A DNA stretch of 55,530 nucleotides from an uncultured Bacteroidales bacterium (GTDB lineage: Bacteria; Bacteroidota; Bacteroidia; Bacteroidales; Paludibacteraceae): positions 1 through 55,530 of the forward strand of contig ONND01000007.1 of the NCBI GenBank assembly GCA_900319105.1, read 5' to 3'. How positions within the stretch are numbered: the first letter of the stretch is position 1; every line of letters starts with the position of its first letter. This document shows positions 7,712 to 17,000 of this stretch, piece by piece. Below the pieces are notes generated by a model, which saw only the letters and a list, made by a program, of their open reading frames with translations, made no database searches and was not told the DNA's origin. The translations under genes were made by a program, and so were the position numbers.

Positions 7712-7778
7712 ATTTGTCGTAAGACGATAGACCATTTGTCTTACGTATTGCACGTTTTCTTAAAAAGCAATACCTTTG
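7712..7778 (+). promoter_or_regulatory. Promoter and direct-repeat operator of the surface-protein gene
   Basis: ATTTGTC at 7712-7718 and 7734-7740 (22-bp period), TATTGCA at 7746-7752, TACCTTTG at 7771-7778. Distances between all parts equal those at 6933-6999. Two half-sites two helical turns apart, next to the -33 region, fit activation by an AraC-type dimer. Confidence 0.75.
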
Positions 7779-7802
7779 CACTCGTTTTTGATGAGTTTGT
7801 TT

Positions 7803-10800
7803 ATGAAAAGGTATTGTTTTTTAGTCTTATTAGGCGTGTTTTTTCGTACCAGTTTGTGGGCATATACCGCATATTTCCATGCGGGTAGCGGAATGGTTAA
7901 TGGTTCAACCGATTGTACCATAACAGAGTCTTCTGACGGCGCAGGAATAGAATTGCCTACCGCCGTTCTTAACAATTGCTCTTTATGGGAGTTTGCCGGA
8001 TGGGCAGTGCGTTCGATTGCATATGAATCGAATAGCAATCTAACCCAGCCTATCTATCGCGCGGGAACATTATATATATTAAGTTCCGCTGAGACGTTTT
8101 ATGCGGTATATCGCTATAAGACCAACCGTTATCATGAGATATATGTAAATGATCAATTGATGACGGGTGGTAAATATTTGATGGTAAATACACACGACTA
8201 TTCATGTATCTATCCCAATGGCAATAATCTGTCTCCGCAAAGCATTGAAGACTATTACAGTACATGGTCTGACGGATATATTGATATTGATGCAGCAACA
8301 GCCTCTCGATTGAGTACAGATATAAAGACGAAATTGCCCTATATATTTGAACAACGGGAAGTGAAGAATCATTATTGGGCTTTGTATAATGTGGCAATGA
8401 ACAAATATCTCAAGATTACAATTCCTATAGGTATGCAAGATAGCTATGATGAGAATACACATAGTTTGATAGAGCGCATTGATTGGAATTTGTTTAATTT
8501 TATAGACGCGCATGACCTTAGCCATAGGTTGGCTGTCGTGACAACTAACCAGTGGGGAGAAGTTACGGCCAGTTATCCGGATTTTTATATGTTTTGTCAA
8601 GCGACAGTATATGCATCCGAGCCGGATTGCGAAGCCCCGAATCACACGGTATCGCTGGATGCAGGGACGAACGGAAGAGTAACTATATCTAAATTAGTCG
8701 AGACGGATTATCATGCCGGAGTCACTTTACCTGCTGCTACACCGAATACCGGTAGTAGCGGATGTGACGAGTTATGGGAGTTTGCCGGATGGACAGAGAG
8801 TGGGTCGATACTTTCTACGGATTCTTCAGGATTGTCCAAACGGCTCTATTTGGAGGGAGAGGTGTATTATCCGGAACGAGACGAAACATTACACGCTGTT
8901 TTTCGACGCAAGTCCTACATCTGGGAAAGAGTAGCGAATCTGGCTGAGTTAAAGACGTTAAAGGCTGGTGAAAAGATTCTAATAGCGTACGATAATGGGG
9001 TGGACTATTATGTGCTATCGTCTGACGAAGCGTCAGTAGGTTACAATATCGGAAAAAACATTGGATATGATGCCATCACCTCAATATCAAATACAGGTCT
9101 TGTTTGGTCTCTGGAGGGAGAAGAGAGTGCTTGGCGACTCAAAGATGCAAATGGCAAGCATTTAGATCTAACCCGTTCAGACTTCGCATATTCCTATAGT
9201 TATCCTTGGGATCGCTGGTCAGACGAGTTCACCATAACCGGATCTTCTACGTTCCAGATACATAGTAATTTTGGCGAGCAGCGTTTTCTGACGACGGATG
9301 GAACGAAATTCTTCTCGCAACTTGGAGTCAACTCCAATTTCGCTATCTTCCGTCAAGTGACGACTTATTCCAAAACACCTAAATGCGAAACATATGCGGT
9401 GCTGTTCAATTCGGGTGAAGGGACTTTTACCGGCATGTCCACTAATGAACAACTCATAATACCGAATGTCAGTTCAGATAGGGGATTGAACCTTAGTGAT
9501 TCTTCCGTCCCTGTTCCAACGGTGGATTGCGCCGGATGGTCCTTTGCCGGTTGGCGTATAGGGCACGGCTTGAATGCTACAACGAATGCACCGGGTATGC
9601 TTTATAGGGCATCAGACACGTTTATTCCTATGCAGGATAGCCTGGTGCTTTATGCCGTTTATCAATACGGAAGTGGTGGCACTTATTACGAGAAAGTGAC
9701 ATCGGCGGAGGATGTGACCTCCGGAGATACCTATATTCTTGTGAACACCTCGAACACGAAAGCGGTAACGTACAAGAATTCCAATTCGTCATGGAGCGGA
9801 ACATCTGTAACTATCACAAATGATACTATATCTGGGAATGCAGTCCCTGCTACATTACTATGGACATATAACGGTACATATTTTTATAATGGAACAGATG
9901 ATAGTAACCATCGTTTGGCGAATAATGGGAATACAAGTTATGCCGGACAGTTAACAGATAGTTCGTCGCCTTTTACTCTGACTTATAGCACCAGCTCATG
10001 GTGGAGTACCACAACATATTACTTACGATGGGCTAACTCAAGTTTCTCGTATCAGAGCAAAGACTCAAAACATCAGTTCTTTATTTTTAAGCAGAAGACC
10101 TCCGCATCGGGGTATAACTCATGGCCTCATTGTACGCCGTTCAAAGTAGTTCTTAATGCGTGTGGAGGGGCATTCTCTACAGAAGGTGATACGCGCTCTT
10201 TGACGGAGAACGAGGCCGGTCAAGGTGTGTCATTGGAAGGATACGAACCGACGAATAATTGCGAATGGACGTTTGTCGGGTGGACAGAGAAAGGCGGGCT
10301 TAATGCTTCCACTGTAGCGCCAGATGATTTACTGTGTTCTTCTGCTACTTTTGTACCCAAAGAAGCGACCGATCAGTTGTATGCGGTTTACTATGATAAT
10401 GCATCCAGATTATGGTCCTCTTATCCCGCTTGCGATGGACGAATAGAAGTGGTAGAATGGCGCGCAAACGCTATTGTGGTAGAGAGTTATACGCTTACAG
10501 GCACACCCTCGTTCAATGGAATACCTGCTATAGCGAATGCCGATGGGACGTACACTATAGAATATGATGTACTGAGCAATCCATGTACGCCACTTCTTAT
10601 ATCATGGGGGAGTACGAAAGCCATTATCAAAACACCGATGATAGTGACTTCATACAGCCGAACATCAGCAGTCACGGATGTAGTTGAGAATTGCGAGAGT
10701 TGTGATATATTTATTCTGGACGGCGGCACAGCGGTTGTGGACAAACCCAATAGTGTGCGGAATGTGACGATCTATTCAGGGGGAAGGCTTGAGATTGATT

Positions 10801-12203
10801 CTGAGCAAAGTTTGACTGCGGCATCATTTACTATGTGTGCCTTTGGCGATGAAGAGGCTCCGATAGCCAGGATTCAAGGTGCATTCAATTGTCCGGTTTT
10901 TAACTATGACCAGCGTATAGACAATAGCCGATATTATTGGTTTTCATTACCTTACGATGTGTCATTGAATAATGTGAACTATGCTTTGCTTGATGCCAAC
11001 AGCCCAACGAATGCTATATATGACAAGGATTATTATATTCAATTCTATGATGGCGTTCGTCGAGCGCAAGAGAAAGGAACATCTTCCACCTATTGGACAC
11101 ATATAGCTGATATAGAAGATGAAACGTATCAGACGAAATCAACACTTAAAGCAGGACGCGGATACTTGTTGGGATTGCCAAGATCGAAACAAAACCAAAC
11201 AGGGCATAAATATCGTACATTGCGTTTCCCGATGAATGTCACGGACGGATGGCGTACGGAACAAGAAGCCGGCAAGATTGTAGCGGTTCAAGGTGCCGAT
11301 TGTGCTGATATGGTGCAGCACGTCGGGTGGAATCTTATAGGCAATCCTTTTCTGATGCCTTTTAGTGCCACTTCGGCTGCAGATGTTACTGGTGGTAAAT
11401 TAGAATATTATTACGAAGATGGTGAATGGGTGTCGCCTTGGTATACAATTGAAGGAGGGACAGAATCAGTGCCTTATGTCACATTGTATGACCCTCAAAC
11501 CGATGAATATACCCAAACGACTCTTGTAGGTGCATTGTTGCAGCCATTTAGTGCTGCGTTCGTTCAATTGAATGAAGGAGTGAGCGGACTTTCTTTCCAA
11601 GGATCAATAGTTTCTAAAAACAATGTTCCGGCAAAGCGAATGGGACTGCTGCATGAAGAAGAGGATGAGGCTACAACTCTGACTATTATTGCTAAAAACA
11701 CGATAGGTTCGGACAGAAGTACAATTATAGTGAATGATCGATACAATAGTTCCTACGAAATCGGTGCGGATTTGCTCAAAATGAAGAATCAGGGAAAATT
11801 ACAACTATATACGCTGCAACAAAACGTGCAACACGCCTTTAATGCAATGAACTATATGGATGCAGATTCTATACCGATAGGGTTTATCCAAAATACAGAT
11901 GGAGAAATAACCATTTCTACCGCTATCGAAAAGTGCAATGAAGAAGTGAATGGAATCTGGCTTTATGATAACGAAGCGCAAACACAAACCAACCTGCTTT
12001 CAGAAGGATATACATTCTATTCGAAAGCAGGAATATACAACAACCGCTTATGGTTGCGCATAACTAAACAAGAAGGAATAACTACCGATATCAACTCTGC
12101 TTCAAACAACTTCCTAAATGGGGATGAGGTGCGTAAAGTTATGATTAATGGACACTTATACATATTACGTGAAGGGCGGGTATATGATGTATTAGGAAGA
12201 TAA
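7803..12203 (+). CDS. Giant surface protein with four FAGW repeats and sorting-type tail
   Basis: 1466 residues, starting with a signal peptide (MKRYCFLVLLGVFFRTSLWA). At least four modules resemble InlB B-repeat/Listeria-Bacteroides repeats: each has Cys-x-x-x-Trp-x-Phe-(A/V)-Gly-Trp and ends in (L/F)YAVY or LHAVF, at about residues 50-95, 290-365, 560-610 and 810-855. Between them lie Trp- and Tyr-rich segments such as VTSGDTYILVNTS. The C-terminus holds a beta-rich region and the tail RKVMINGHLYILR, EGRVYDVLGR. An upstream in-frame TTG (7776) overlaps the promoter; ATG 7791 is possible, but 7803 gives the best signal peptide. Likely exported to the cell surface; the ligand is unknown. Confidence 0.85.
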   Translation: MKRYCFLVLLGVFFRTSLWAYTAYFHAGSGMVNGSTDCTITESSDGAGIELPTAVLNNCSLWEFAGWAVRSIAYESNSNLTQPIYRAGTLYILSSAETFYAVYRYKTNRYHEIYVNDQLMTGGKYLMVNTHDYSCIYPNGNNLSPQSIEDYYSTWSDGYIDIDAATASRLSTDIKTKLPYIFEQREVKNHYWALYNVAMNKYLKITIPIGMQDSYDENTHSLIERIDWNLFNFIDAHDLSHRLAVVTTNQWGEVTASYPDFYMFCQATVYASEPDCEAPNHTVSLDAGTNGRVTISKLVETDYHAGVTLPAATPNTGSSGCDELWEFAGWTESGSILSTDSSGLSKRLYLEGEVYYPERDETLHAVFRRKSYIWERVANLAELKTLKAGEKILIAYDNGVDYYVLSSDEASVGYNIGKNIGYDAITSISNTGLVWSLEGEESAWRLKDANGKHLDLTRSDFAYSYSYPWDRWSDEFTITGSSTFQIHSNFGEQRFLTTDGTKFFSQLGVNSNFAIFRQVTTYSKTPKCETYAVLFNSGEGTFTGMSTNEQLIIPNVSSDRGLNLSDSSVPVPTVDCAGWSFAGWRIGHGLNATTNAPGMLYRASDTFIPMQDSLVLYAVYQYGSGGTYYEKVTSAEDVTSGDTYILVNTSNTKAVTYKNSNSSWSGTSVTITNDTISGNAVPATLLWTYNGTYFYNGTDDSNHRLANNGNTSYAGQLTDSSSPFTLTYSTSSWWSTTTYYLRWANSSFSYQSKDSKHQFFIFKQKTSASGYNSWPHCTPFKVVLNACGGAFSTEGDTRSLTENEAGQGVSLEGYEPTNNCEWTFVGWTEKGGLNASTVAPDDLLCSSATFVPKEATDQLYAVYYDNASRLWSSYPACDGRIEVVEWRANAIVVESYTLTGTPSFNGIPAIANADGTYTIEYDVLSNPCTPLLISWGSTKAIIKTPMIVTSYSRTSAVTDVVENCESCDIFILDGGTAVVDKPNSVRNVTIYSGGRLEIDSEQSLTAASFTMCAFGDEEAPIARIQGAFNCPVFNYDQRIDNSRYYWFSLPYDVSLNNVNYALLDANSPTNAIYDKDYYIQFYDGVRRAQEKGTSSTYWTHIADIEDETYQTKSTLKAGRGYLLGLPRSKQNQTGHKYRTLRFPMNVTDGWRTEQEAGKIVAVQGADCADMVQHVGWNLIGNPFLMPFSATSAADVTGGKLEYYYEDGEWVSPWYTIEGGTESVPYVTLYDPQTDEYTQTTLVGALLQPFSAAFVQLNEGVSGLSFQGSIVSKNNVPAKRMGLLHEEEDEATTLTIIAKNTIGSDRSTIIVNDRYNSSYEIGADLLKMKNQGKLQLYTLQQNVQHAFNAMNYMDADSIPIGFIQNTDGEITISTAIEKCNEEVNGIWLYDNEAQTQTNLLSEGYTFYSKAGIYNNRLWLRITKQEGITTDINSASNNFLNGDEVRKVMINGHLYILREGRVYDVLGR

Positions 12204-12218
12204 AGAAGAGGTGTAGGT

Positions 12219-12593
12219 ATGAGAAAAAGGTATAGTCTGTTCTTCGTGTTGCTTTTGGTGTGCCTGTCAATGAAAGCTGAGTTCTCTCCGTTTGAGAGAC
12301 CAACAGTTTGTTTCCAGCCAGGAACGATAAACACAATGCCCACCAATACACGTTTTATTAGTGCGCACACAGTCCCTGTTGCAGAAGTATATTCTCCTGC
12401 ATCGATGTCCTCAAATACTACCCCTCGTTCGTTGAGACGTAATGGGCGCGACGAACCCGGGGGCGGAAATCCATCCGATCCATATATGGACACACCTTTA
12501 GGAGACGTTCCTGTTGTATGGATCTTGGTAATAGGTGTTTGGTATGTATGGCGAACAAAGATTAAGAGTAATTTGTTTACAAGAGTAGGTTGA
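12219..12593 (+). CDS. Small secreted protein with Pro/Gly linker and C-terminal membrane helix
   Basis: 124 residues, 15 bp after the surface-protein gene and surely cotranscribed. Signal peptide at 1-20 (RYSLFFVLLLVCLSMKA), low-complexity middle, then DEPGGGNPSDPYMDTPLGD, one hydrophobic helix (VPVVWILVIGVWYVW) and a basic end (RTKIKSN). Proteins with this PGGG-DPY-TPLGD-helix-basic plan commonly follow repeat-rich surface proteins in Bacteroidales; the C-terminal signal looks like a membrane anchor or a sorting signal of its own. Role unknown. Confidence 0.75.
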   Translation: MRKRYSLFFVLLLVCLSMKAEFSPFERPTVCFQPGTINTMPTNTRFISAHTVPVAEVYSPASMSSNTTPRSLRRNGRDEPGGGNPSDPYMDTPLGDVPVVWILVIGVWYVWRTKIKSNLFTRVG

Positions 12594-12621
12594 TTAGTTA
12601 CATTTTTCGCATTCGTTCGCC

Positions 12622-12656
12622 CTCCCATGAGATTACCCCCTCATGGGAGTTTTTTT
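12622..12656 (+). terminator. Rho-independent terminator of the surface-protein operon
   Basis: CTCCCATGAG (12622-12631) and CTCATGGGAG (12640-12649) form a perfect 10-bp stem followed by seven T. Confidence 0.9.
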
Positions 12657-12698
12657 AATCCCCTAACCCCCTAATCCCCCAAAAATCTTCGCTTTTCC

Positions 12699-12729
12699 TT
12701 GCACAATTCAAAAAAAAGCAGTACCTTTG
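12699..12729 (+). promoter_or_regulatory. proS promoter
   Basis: TTG at 12699-12701, 20-bp spacer, TACCTTTG at 12722-12729. Confidence 0.85.
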
Positions 12730-12782
12730 CAGCCGATTTGGAAAAAGACCCAATGGTAAATGCATAAATAGTAAATATATAG

Positions 12783-14273
12783 ATGGCTAATTTTCAAAAA
12801 CTGACTCCTCGTAGTGAGGACTATTCTAAATGGTACAATGAGCTGGTCGTCAAGGCTGATCTGGCGGAGCAGAGTGCAGTCCGCGGATGTATGGTGATCA
12901 AACCTTACGGCTATGCAATCTGGGAAAAGATCCAGGCGGAACTTGACCGCCGATTCAAGGAACAGGGAGTTAAAAACGCCTATTTCCCTCTGCTGATCCC
13001 CAAATCGTTCCTCAGTCGTGAGGCGGAGCACGTGGAGGGATTCGCCAAGGAGTGCGCCGTAGTGACCCACCACCGTCTGATGAACGATCCGAACGGCAAA
13101 GGTGTGGTGGTCGATCCGCAGGCTAAACTGGAAGAAGAGCTGATCATCCGTCCTACCTCGGAGACGATCATCTGGAGCACGTATAAGAACTGGATCTCGT
13201 CCTATCGCGACCTGCCTATCCTCTGCAACCAATGGTGTAACGTCATGCGTTGGGAGATGCGTACGCGTCTCTTCCTCCGTACGGCGGAGTTCCTGTGGCA
13301 GGAAGGTCACACGGCACATGCCACCAAGGAGGAAGCGGAGGACTACGCACGCCAGATGCTCGATGTATATGCGGATTTCGCGGAGAACGTGATGGCTATT
13401 CCGGTCGTTAAGGGAGTCAAGAGCCCGAACGAGCGTTTCGCCGGCGCACTCAATACGTATTGTATCGAAGCTATGATGCAGGACGGCAAGGCGCTGCAGG
13501 CGGGTACCTCGCATTTCTTGGGACAGAACTTCGCGAAGAGTTTTGATGTACAGTTCCTCTCGAAGGAGAATAAATACGAGTACGTATGGGCTACGTCTTG
13601 GGGCGTTTCGACGCGTTTGATGGGTGCGCTCATCATGACCCACTCCGACGATAACGGACTCGTCCTGCCGCCGCACCTCGCGCCGATACAGGTGGTTATC
13701 GTGCCGATCTTCAAGAAAGAGGAAGACCTCGCCAAACTGCTCGTCAAACTCAATCCGCTGGCAGACCAACTCAAGGCACTCGGCATCCGCGTCAAGGTGG
13801 ATACCGATGAGAAATATACGCCGGGTTATAAGTTCGCCGATTACGAGCTCAAGGGAGTACCTATTCGCTTGGCGATGGGAGGCCGTGATCTCGAGAACGG
13901 CACTATCGAGATAGCACGCCGTGACACGCAGACCAAAGAGACGATTTCTCTCGATGGAATCGTGGAAAAAATACAATCCCTGCTGGAGGAGATCCAGAAG
14001 AACCTGCTGCAGAAAGCCCTCGATTTCCGTATCGCCAACACCCGCGAGGTGAACAGCTATGACGAGTTCAAAGAGGAGCTGAAGAAAGGCGGTTTCCTTC
14101 TCGCTCACTGGGATGGTACCGCCGAGACGGAGCAGCGTATCAAGGATGAGACGAAAGCGACGATCCGTTGCATCCCCTTGTCCGACCTGCCGGGACATCA
14201 TAGCGAGCCGGGAGTCTGCATGGTAACCGGCAAACCGAGTGCCGGAAGAGTTGTTTTCGCACTCAACTACTAA
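12783..14273 (+). CDS. proS: Proline--tRNA ligase, short (archaeal/eukaryote-like) type
   Basis: 496 residues. Class II synthetase that charges tRNA-Pro in the cytoplasm. Motif 2/3 regions are visible ([39 protein letters not shown]), as is the anticodon-binding domain (about 285-400) and the C-terminal zinc-type extension ending in GRVVFALNY. The roughly 500-residue form without the INS editing domain is the one found across Bacteroidetes. Single-gene unit with its own promoter and terminator. Base composition is more GC-rich than the accessory region to the left. Confidence 0.97.
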   Translation: MANFQKLTPRSEDYSKWYNELVVKADLAEQSAVRGCMVIKPYGYAIWEKIQAELDRRFKEQGVKNAYFPLLIPKSFLSREAEHVEGFAKECAVVTHHRLMNDPNGKGVVVDPQAKLEEELIIRPTSETIIWSTYKNWISSYRDLPILCNQWCNVMRWEMRTRLFLRTAEFLWQEGHTAHATKEEAEDYARQMLDVYADFAENVMAIPVVKGVKSPNERFAGALNTYCIEAMMQDGKALQAGTSHFLGQNFAKSFDVQFLSKENKYEYVWATSWGVSTRLMGALIMTHSDDNGLVLPPHLAPIQVVIVPIFKKEEDLAKLLVKLNPLADQLKALGIRVKVDTDEKYTPGYKFADYELKGVPIRLAMGGRDLENGTIEIARRDTQTKETISLDGIVEKIQSLLEEIQKNLLQKALDFRIANTREVNSYDEFKEELKKGGFLLAHWDGTAETEQRIKDETKATIRCIPLSDLPGHHSEPGVCMVTGKPSAGRVVFALNY

Positions 14274-14279
14274 AAACAA

Positions 14280-14304
14280 AACGTCCTTCGGGGCGTTTTT
14301 TTTG
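14280..14304 (+). terminator. proS terminator
   Basis: AACGTCC, loop TTCG, GGGCGTT and a T-run; the UUCG tetraloop makes it strong. Confidence 0.85.
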
Positions 14305-14397
14305 TCTAATGAAGCTCAAAAGGCAACAAAAAAATCAACAATACGTAAATTTTTTGCCTTTTTTCTTTACAATACGTAAAAAAAATGCGCGTGCGTG

Positions 14398-14428
14398 TTG
14401 CGTATGTGAAAAAATTGTTGTACTTTTG
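14398..14428 (+). promoter_or_regulatory. Promoter of the small lipoprotein gene at 14486
   Basis: TTG at 14398-14400, 20-bp spacer, TACTTTTG at 14421-14428. Confidence 0.75.
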
Positions 14429-14485
14429 CGAAGTTTTTTTTTATAAAAACGAAAAAGTGTTTAATTTTAAATATTATTTATTAGT

Positions 14486-14737
14486 ATGAAGAAAATTTTT
14501 ATGAGTGTAGCAGTTATTAGCATGATGGCGGTAGCTGCCGGAATGGTATCCTGCAATCCGAATAGAACCCAGTGCTGGTTGCTGCGTGGTACGTGGGCAA
14601 ACGGACAGGTGGAGGAGCGCTATTTCTACGGTTCGGGTGACGAGGCGGATGCGCAGTTGGAAATCATGCACCAAAACGGAGCGAATAAGATTCACCGCGA
14701 GTCGGCAGCCAAGAGCAAATCGGATTGCCATAACTAA
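14486..14737 (+). CDS. Small lipoprotein of unknown function
   Basis: 83 residues with a lipoprotein signal: MKKIFMSVAVISMMAVAAG, then MVSC, with Cys 23 as the lipidation site. The mature part is about 60 residues, with WLLRGTWANGQVEERYFYGS and a basic C-terminus; it reads like a small domain that pairs an amino-acid counter region with a Gln/Asn-rich helix. No family recognised. It shares a transcript with the two genes that follow, all encoding exported proteins. Confidence 0.7.
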   Translation: MKKIFMSVAVISMMAVAAGMVSCNPNRTQCWLLRGTWANGQVEERYFYGSGDEADAQLEIMHQNGANKIHRESAAKSKSDCHN

Positions 14738-14787
14738 AAACAATCACAAATATCCCCAATGTTTAATTAAAAAATCAATTTATTGAA

Positions 14788-15186
14788 ATGAAAAAGATTT
14801 TATTTGCAATGATGGCCTGCGTGGCTTTGTTTGCTTTCACAGCATGTGAGAAGACCGACTCTCAGATTTTTGACCTCGATTACGATGAGGCAAGCGGCGA
14901 GTCGGGTACTAAAATGGCTTATGAACTGAACTACAAAGGCATCTTCATTCAGGAGCTGAGTAGCGTTTCCACGCCTGTTACTTCTTCGGAAACTACATTT
15001 AAGATTGACGGTAAGAAGAAATCTGCTCAGAAGAAGATGAAAGCAGCGTTCCAGACGGCAGGTGAGAAAGCACAGGCTAAGGCCGGTCAAGACAACCAAG
15101 TAATGAAGGGCTTCAAGGTGCTCCTGAAATATAACGTAGCAGGAGATAAAAATCAAGAGATTATTGATAGCTTCACCTTCAAATAA
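14788..15186 (+). CDS. Lipoprotein of unknown function
   Basis: 132 residues; lipobox ALFAFTAC with Cys 20. The mature protein starts acidic (EKTDSQIFDLDYDEASGES), continues with a beta-type stretch (MAYELNYKGIFIQEL), then a strongly basic Ala/Lys helix (about 72-105, KKKSAQKKMKAAFQTAGEKA). The opposite charges of the two halves are notable. No domain recognised. It lies 50 bp after the preceding lipoprotein gene. Confidence 0.7.
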   Translation: MKKILFAMMACVALFAFTACEKTDSQIFDLDYDEASGESGTKMAYELNYKGIFIQELSSVSTPVTSSETTFKIDGKKKSAQKKMKAAFQTAGEKAQAKAGQDNQVMKGFKVLLKYNVAGDKNQEIIDSFTFK

Positions 15187-15265
15187 TCGCATGTGCTGAT
15201 TTGGATGTGCGAGGCTGATTACCTCGCACATTCTCTATTTTTTTAACAAAACATTTATTATTAGC

Positions 15266-16642
15266 ATGAAAAAGAATTTCTATTTAGTGGCATGGGCTAT
15301 GATTTGCCTGTTTGCTTCTCCGGTATGGGCAGAGGCAAAGTATCCTTACATTAAGTTGGTACAGGACAGTTTGTCAACGATTAAAGCGAATAATGAGAAG
15401 GGCGAGTTCGTGGATCATTCCGGTTCGTACCGTGCCGGTCAGCAGAGTTATACACTGAGCGCGATGATCTACGGGAGTCTTATGCCCAAACCGTTTGAGA
15501 AGCCGGATACTACGGCGGATCCTTTCTTCTGCGAGATTCAGGTAAACGACCTGCAGGACAAGCCGGTGACGGAATTCACCAAGCGTGAAAACCTGAACAA
15601 GCGTCTGATGGTCAGTATAATGTCTGCGCGTATGTCGTCGCAACCGATGTCTTATGATTGGGTGCATGGTTTTATCCTGGAGCGCGGCGGAGAATACAAA
15701 GTGCGTATGCAGTTTTCTCCCACCGGTCTCGATTCGACGGTGCAGTTAGTATTCCCGGACTATCCTACCTGGCGTATGTTTGACCGTCGCGCGAACAGCA
15801 ACGTCGGTCAGCCGGTCTGTTTCCAGGTTCGTTACAACTCCGGCTATCCTTACGAGCCGAGTTCGTATATCGACGGTCTGTATGCCAAGCTGACCTTGAC
15901 GGATACAACCTTCAAGGTGCTGGGAACCAAGCAGATCCCGTTGACCTTCAAGACCAAGCCGCTCTATAAGAAGGCAGTCATAGATACGCTGCAGCTCGAC
16001 CATGACCCGCTCCCCGCCGGTAAGTACTATGTTATCCATGAGACCAATTGGCAGGTACGTCCGGGGGCTTCGCTGAAGGATACCATGACGATGTTCGTCA
16101 ATGATACCGTACGTGCTTCTTCGTCTATCAACAAAGCCGAGTTCACCCGCGATGAGACCGTCGATATCGATTATTCCGTCAGCTACGGATTCCCGTATAT
16201 CTCGGTGAAGGACAGCGTAACGAAAAAGCCCTTCGTGAATGTGACAGTCGTAATCGTCGATTCGGTGAAGGCTAAAAATCAATGGGACGAAGAGGTGTTC
16301 AAGAAATTGGTGGTACTCAAGCAAGATACCAACCGTATCATGGATGATTCGCTGGCCTTCAAGGCGCTGGATCATAAGGGTGCTTTCCACCTTGCGCTGA
16401 ACGCTATTCCGGACAGCGTGCTCAACAAGAAAATCTATGCTATCGTAGAAGTATATTTCAACCAGTACTCACATTATCGTAAGACCTATCCGCTGACCGT
16501 GACAGGCAAGCCGACGGCTATCACGAACGTAGCCGAAGAGCAGGAGACGATGTACTACGACCTGCTCGGTCGCCCGGTTGGTTCCAAACCTTCCGTAGGC
16601 GGTATCTATGTCACGAAAGGCAAGAAAGTGTTGGTACGATAA
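15266..16642 (+). CDS. Secreted protein with type IX-like C-terminal tail
   Basis: 458 residues. Signal peptide 1-22 (MKKNFYLVAWAMICLFASPV, then WAE). The body is beta-rich with repeated Ig-like or fibronectin-like stretches, no catalytic motif seen. The end (ETMYYDLLGRPVG, GGIYVTKGKKVLVR) is the common Bacteroidales form YDLxGRxV...GIYxxxGKKVLVK related to type IX sorting domains. It follows two lipoprotein genes and is closed by a terminator. Likely surface or secreted; function unknown. Confidence 0.8.
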   Translation: MKKNFYLVAWAMICLFASPVWAEAKYPYIKLVQDSLSTIKANNEKGEFVDHSGSYRAGQQSYTLSAMIYGSLMPKPFEKPDTTADPFFCEIQVNDLQDKPVTEFTKRENLNKRLMVSIMSARMSSQPMSYDWVHGFILERGGEYKVRMQFSPTGLDSTVQLVFPDYPTWRMFDRRANSNVGQPVCFQVRYNSGYPYEPSSYIDGLYAKLTLTDTTFKVLGTKQIPLTFKTKPLYKKAVIDTLQLDHDPLPAGKYYVIHETNWQVRPGASLKDTMTMFVNDTVRASSSINKAEFTRDETVDIDYSVSYGFPYISVKDSVTKKPFVNVTVVIVDSVKAKNQWDEEVFKKLVVLKQDTNRIMDDSLAFKALDHKGAFHLALNAIPDSVLNKKIYAIVEVYFNQYSHYRKTYPLTVTGKPTAITNVAEEQETMYYDLLGRPVGSKPSVGGIYVTKGKKVLVR

Positions 16643-16687
16643 CCGCGCAGCCGGCAAGAAACTCTGACGGACAGGCCTACCCCCCTT

Positions 16688-16715
16688 CCCCTCCCTACAA
16701 GGAGGGGCTTTTTTT
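16688..16715 (+). terminator. Terminator made of a GC-rich palindrome
   Basis: CCCCTCC (16688-16694) pairs with GGAGGGG (16701-16707), then C and seven T. Its sequence belongs to the same GC-rich palindrome type that is inserted into several coding regions at 24654-46496. Confidence 0.85.
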
Positions 16716-16797
16716 GTGTTGTAACTTCGGACGCCGCCTGCCTTTGGCATTCCCCCGAAAGTACAGTCGCGTCCTGCCGGGCATATGCAAGGTATAA

Positions 16798-16923
16798 GGA
16801 AGAATTTTTCTTATGGGATAACTCCCTGCGTTTATGAGTGCTATTTCCCGTTTTTATGCAAGCATAAACGTAAAATATCCCTCCTAAACACGCAAAATAT
16901 ATTTGCTAAAGAAAAATTCTTCC
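16798..16923. other. Inverted-repeat element S3 directly before a promoter
   Basis: GGAAGAATTTTTCTT (16798-16812) is the exact complement of 16909-16923. Nested inside are GGGATA with TATCCC and CGTTTATG with CATAAACG, and TATGCAAGCATA at 16855-16866. The right arm ends 9 bp before the promoter TTG at 16932. No frame covers it. The same core and placement recur at 48694-48825. The rest of 16716-17000 shows nothing else. Confidence 0.6.
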
Positions 16924-16931
16924 TCTAAAAC

Positions 16932-16962
16932 TTGCATATGTGCAATTTTTGTTGTACCTTTG
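16932..16962 (+). promoter_or_regulatory. Promoter of the HD-lpx operon
   Basis: TTG at 16932-16934, 20-bp spacer, TACCTTTG at 16955-16962, with the TTGCATATGTGCAA extension. Confidence 0.85.
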
Positions 16963-17000
16963 TAGCCGATTTTAAAATGACGTATTGCGCGCATGGGCGT

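Noticed and set aside
7776-7802. TTG start for the surface protein
   Set aside because: It lies within the -7 box; ATG 7803 gives a normal signal peptide.
12708-14279. 523-codon minus-strand frame
   Set aside because: Exact antisense of proS; the translation has no family features and arises from codon bias.
16932-17000. Longer HD-domain protein starting upstream
   Set aside because: That frame runs through the promoter boxes; the start at 17001 fits the family.
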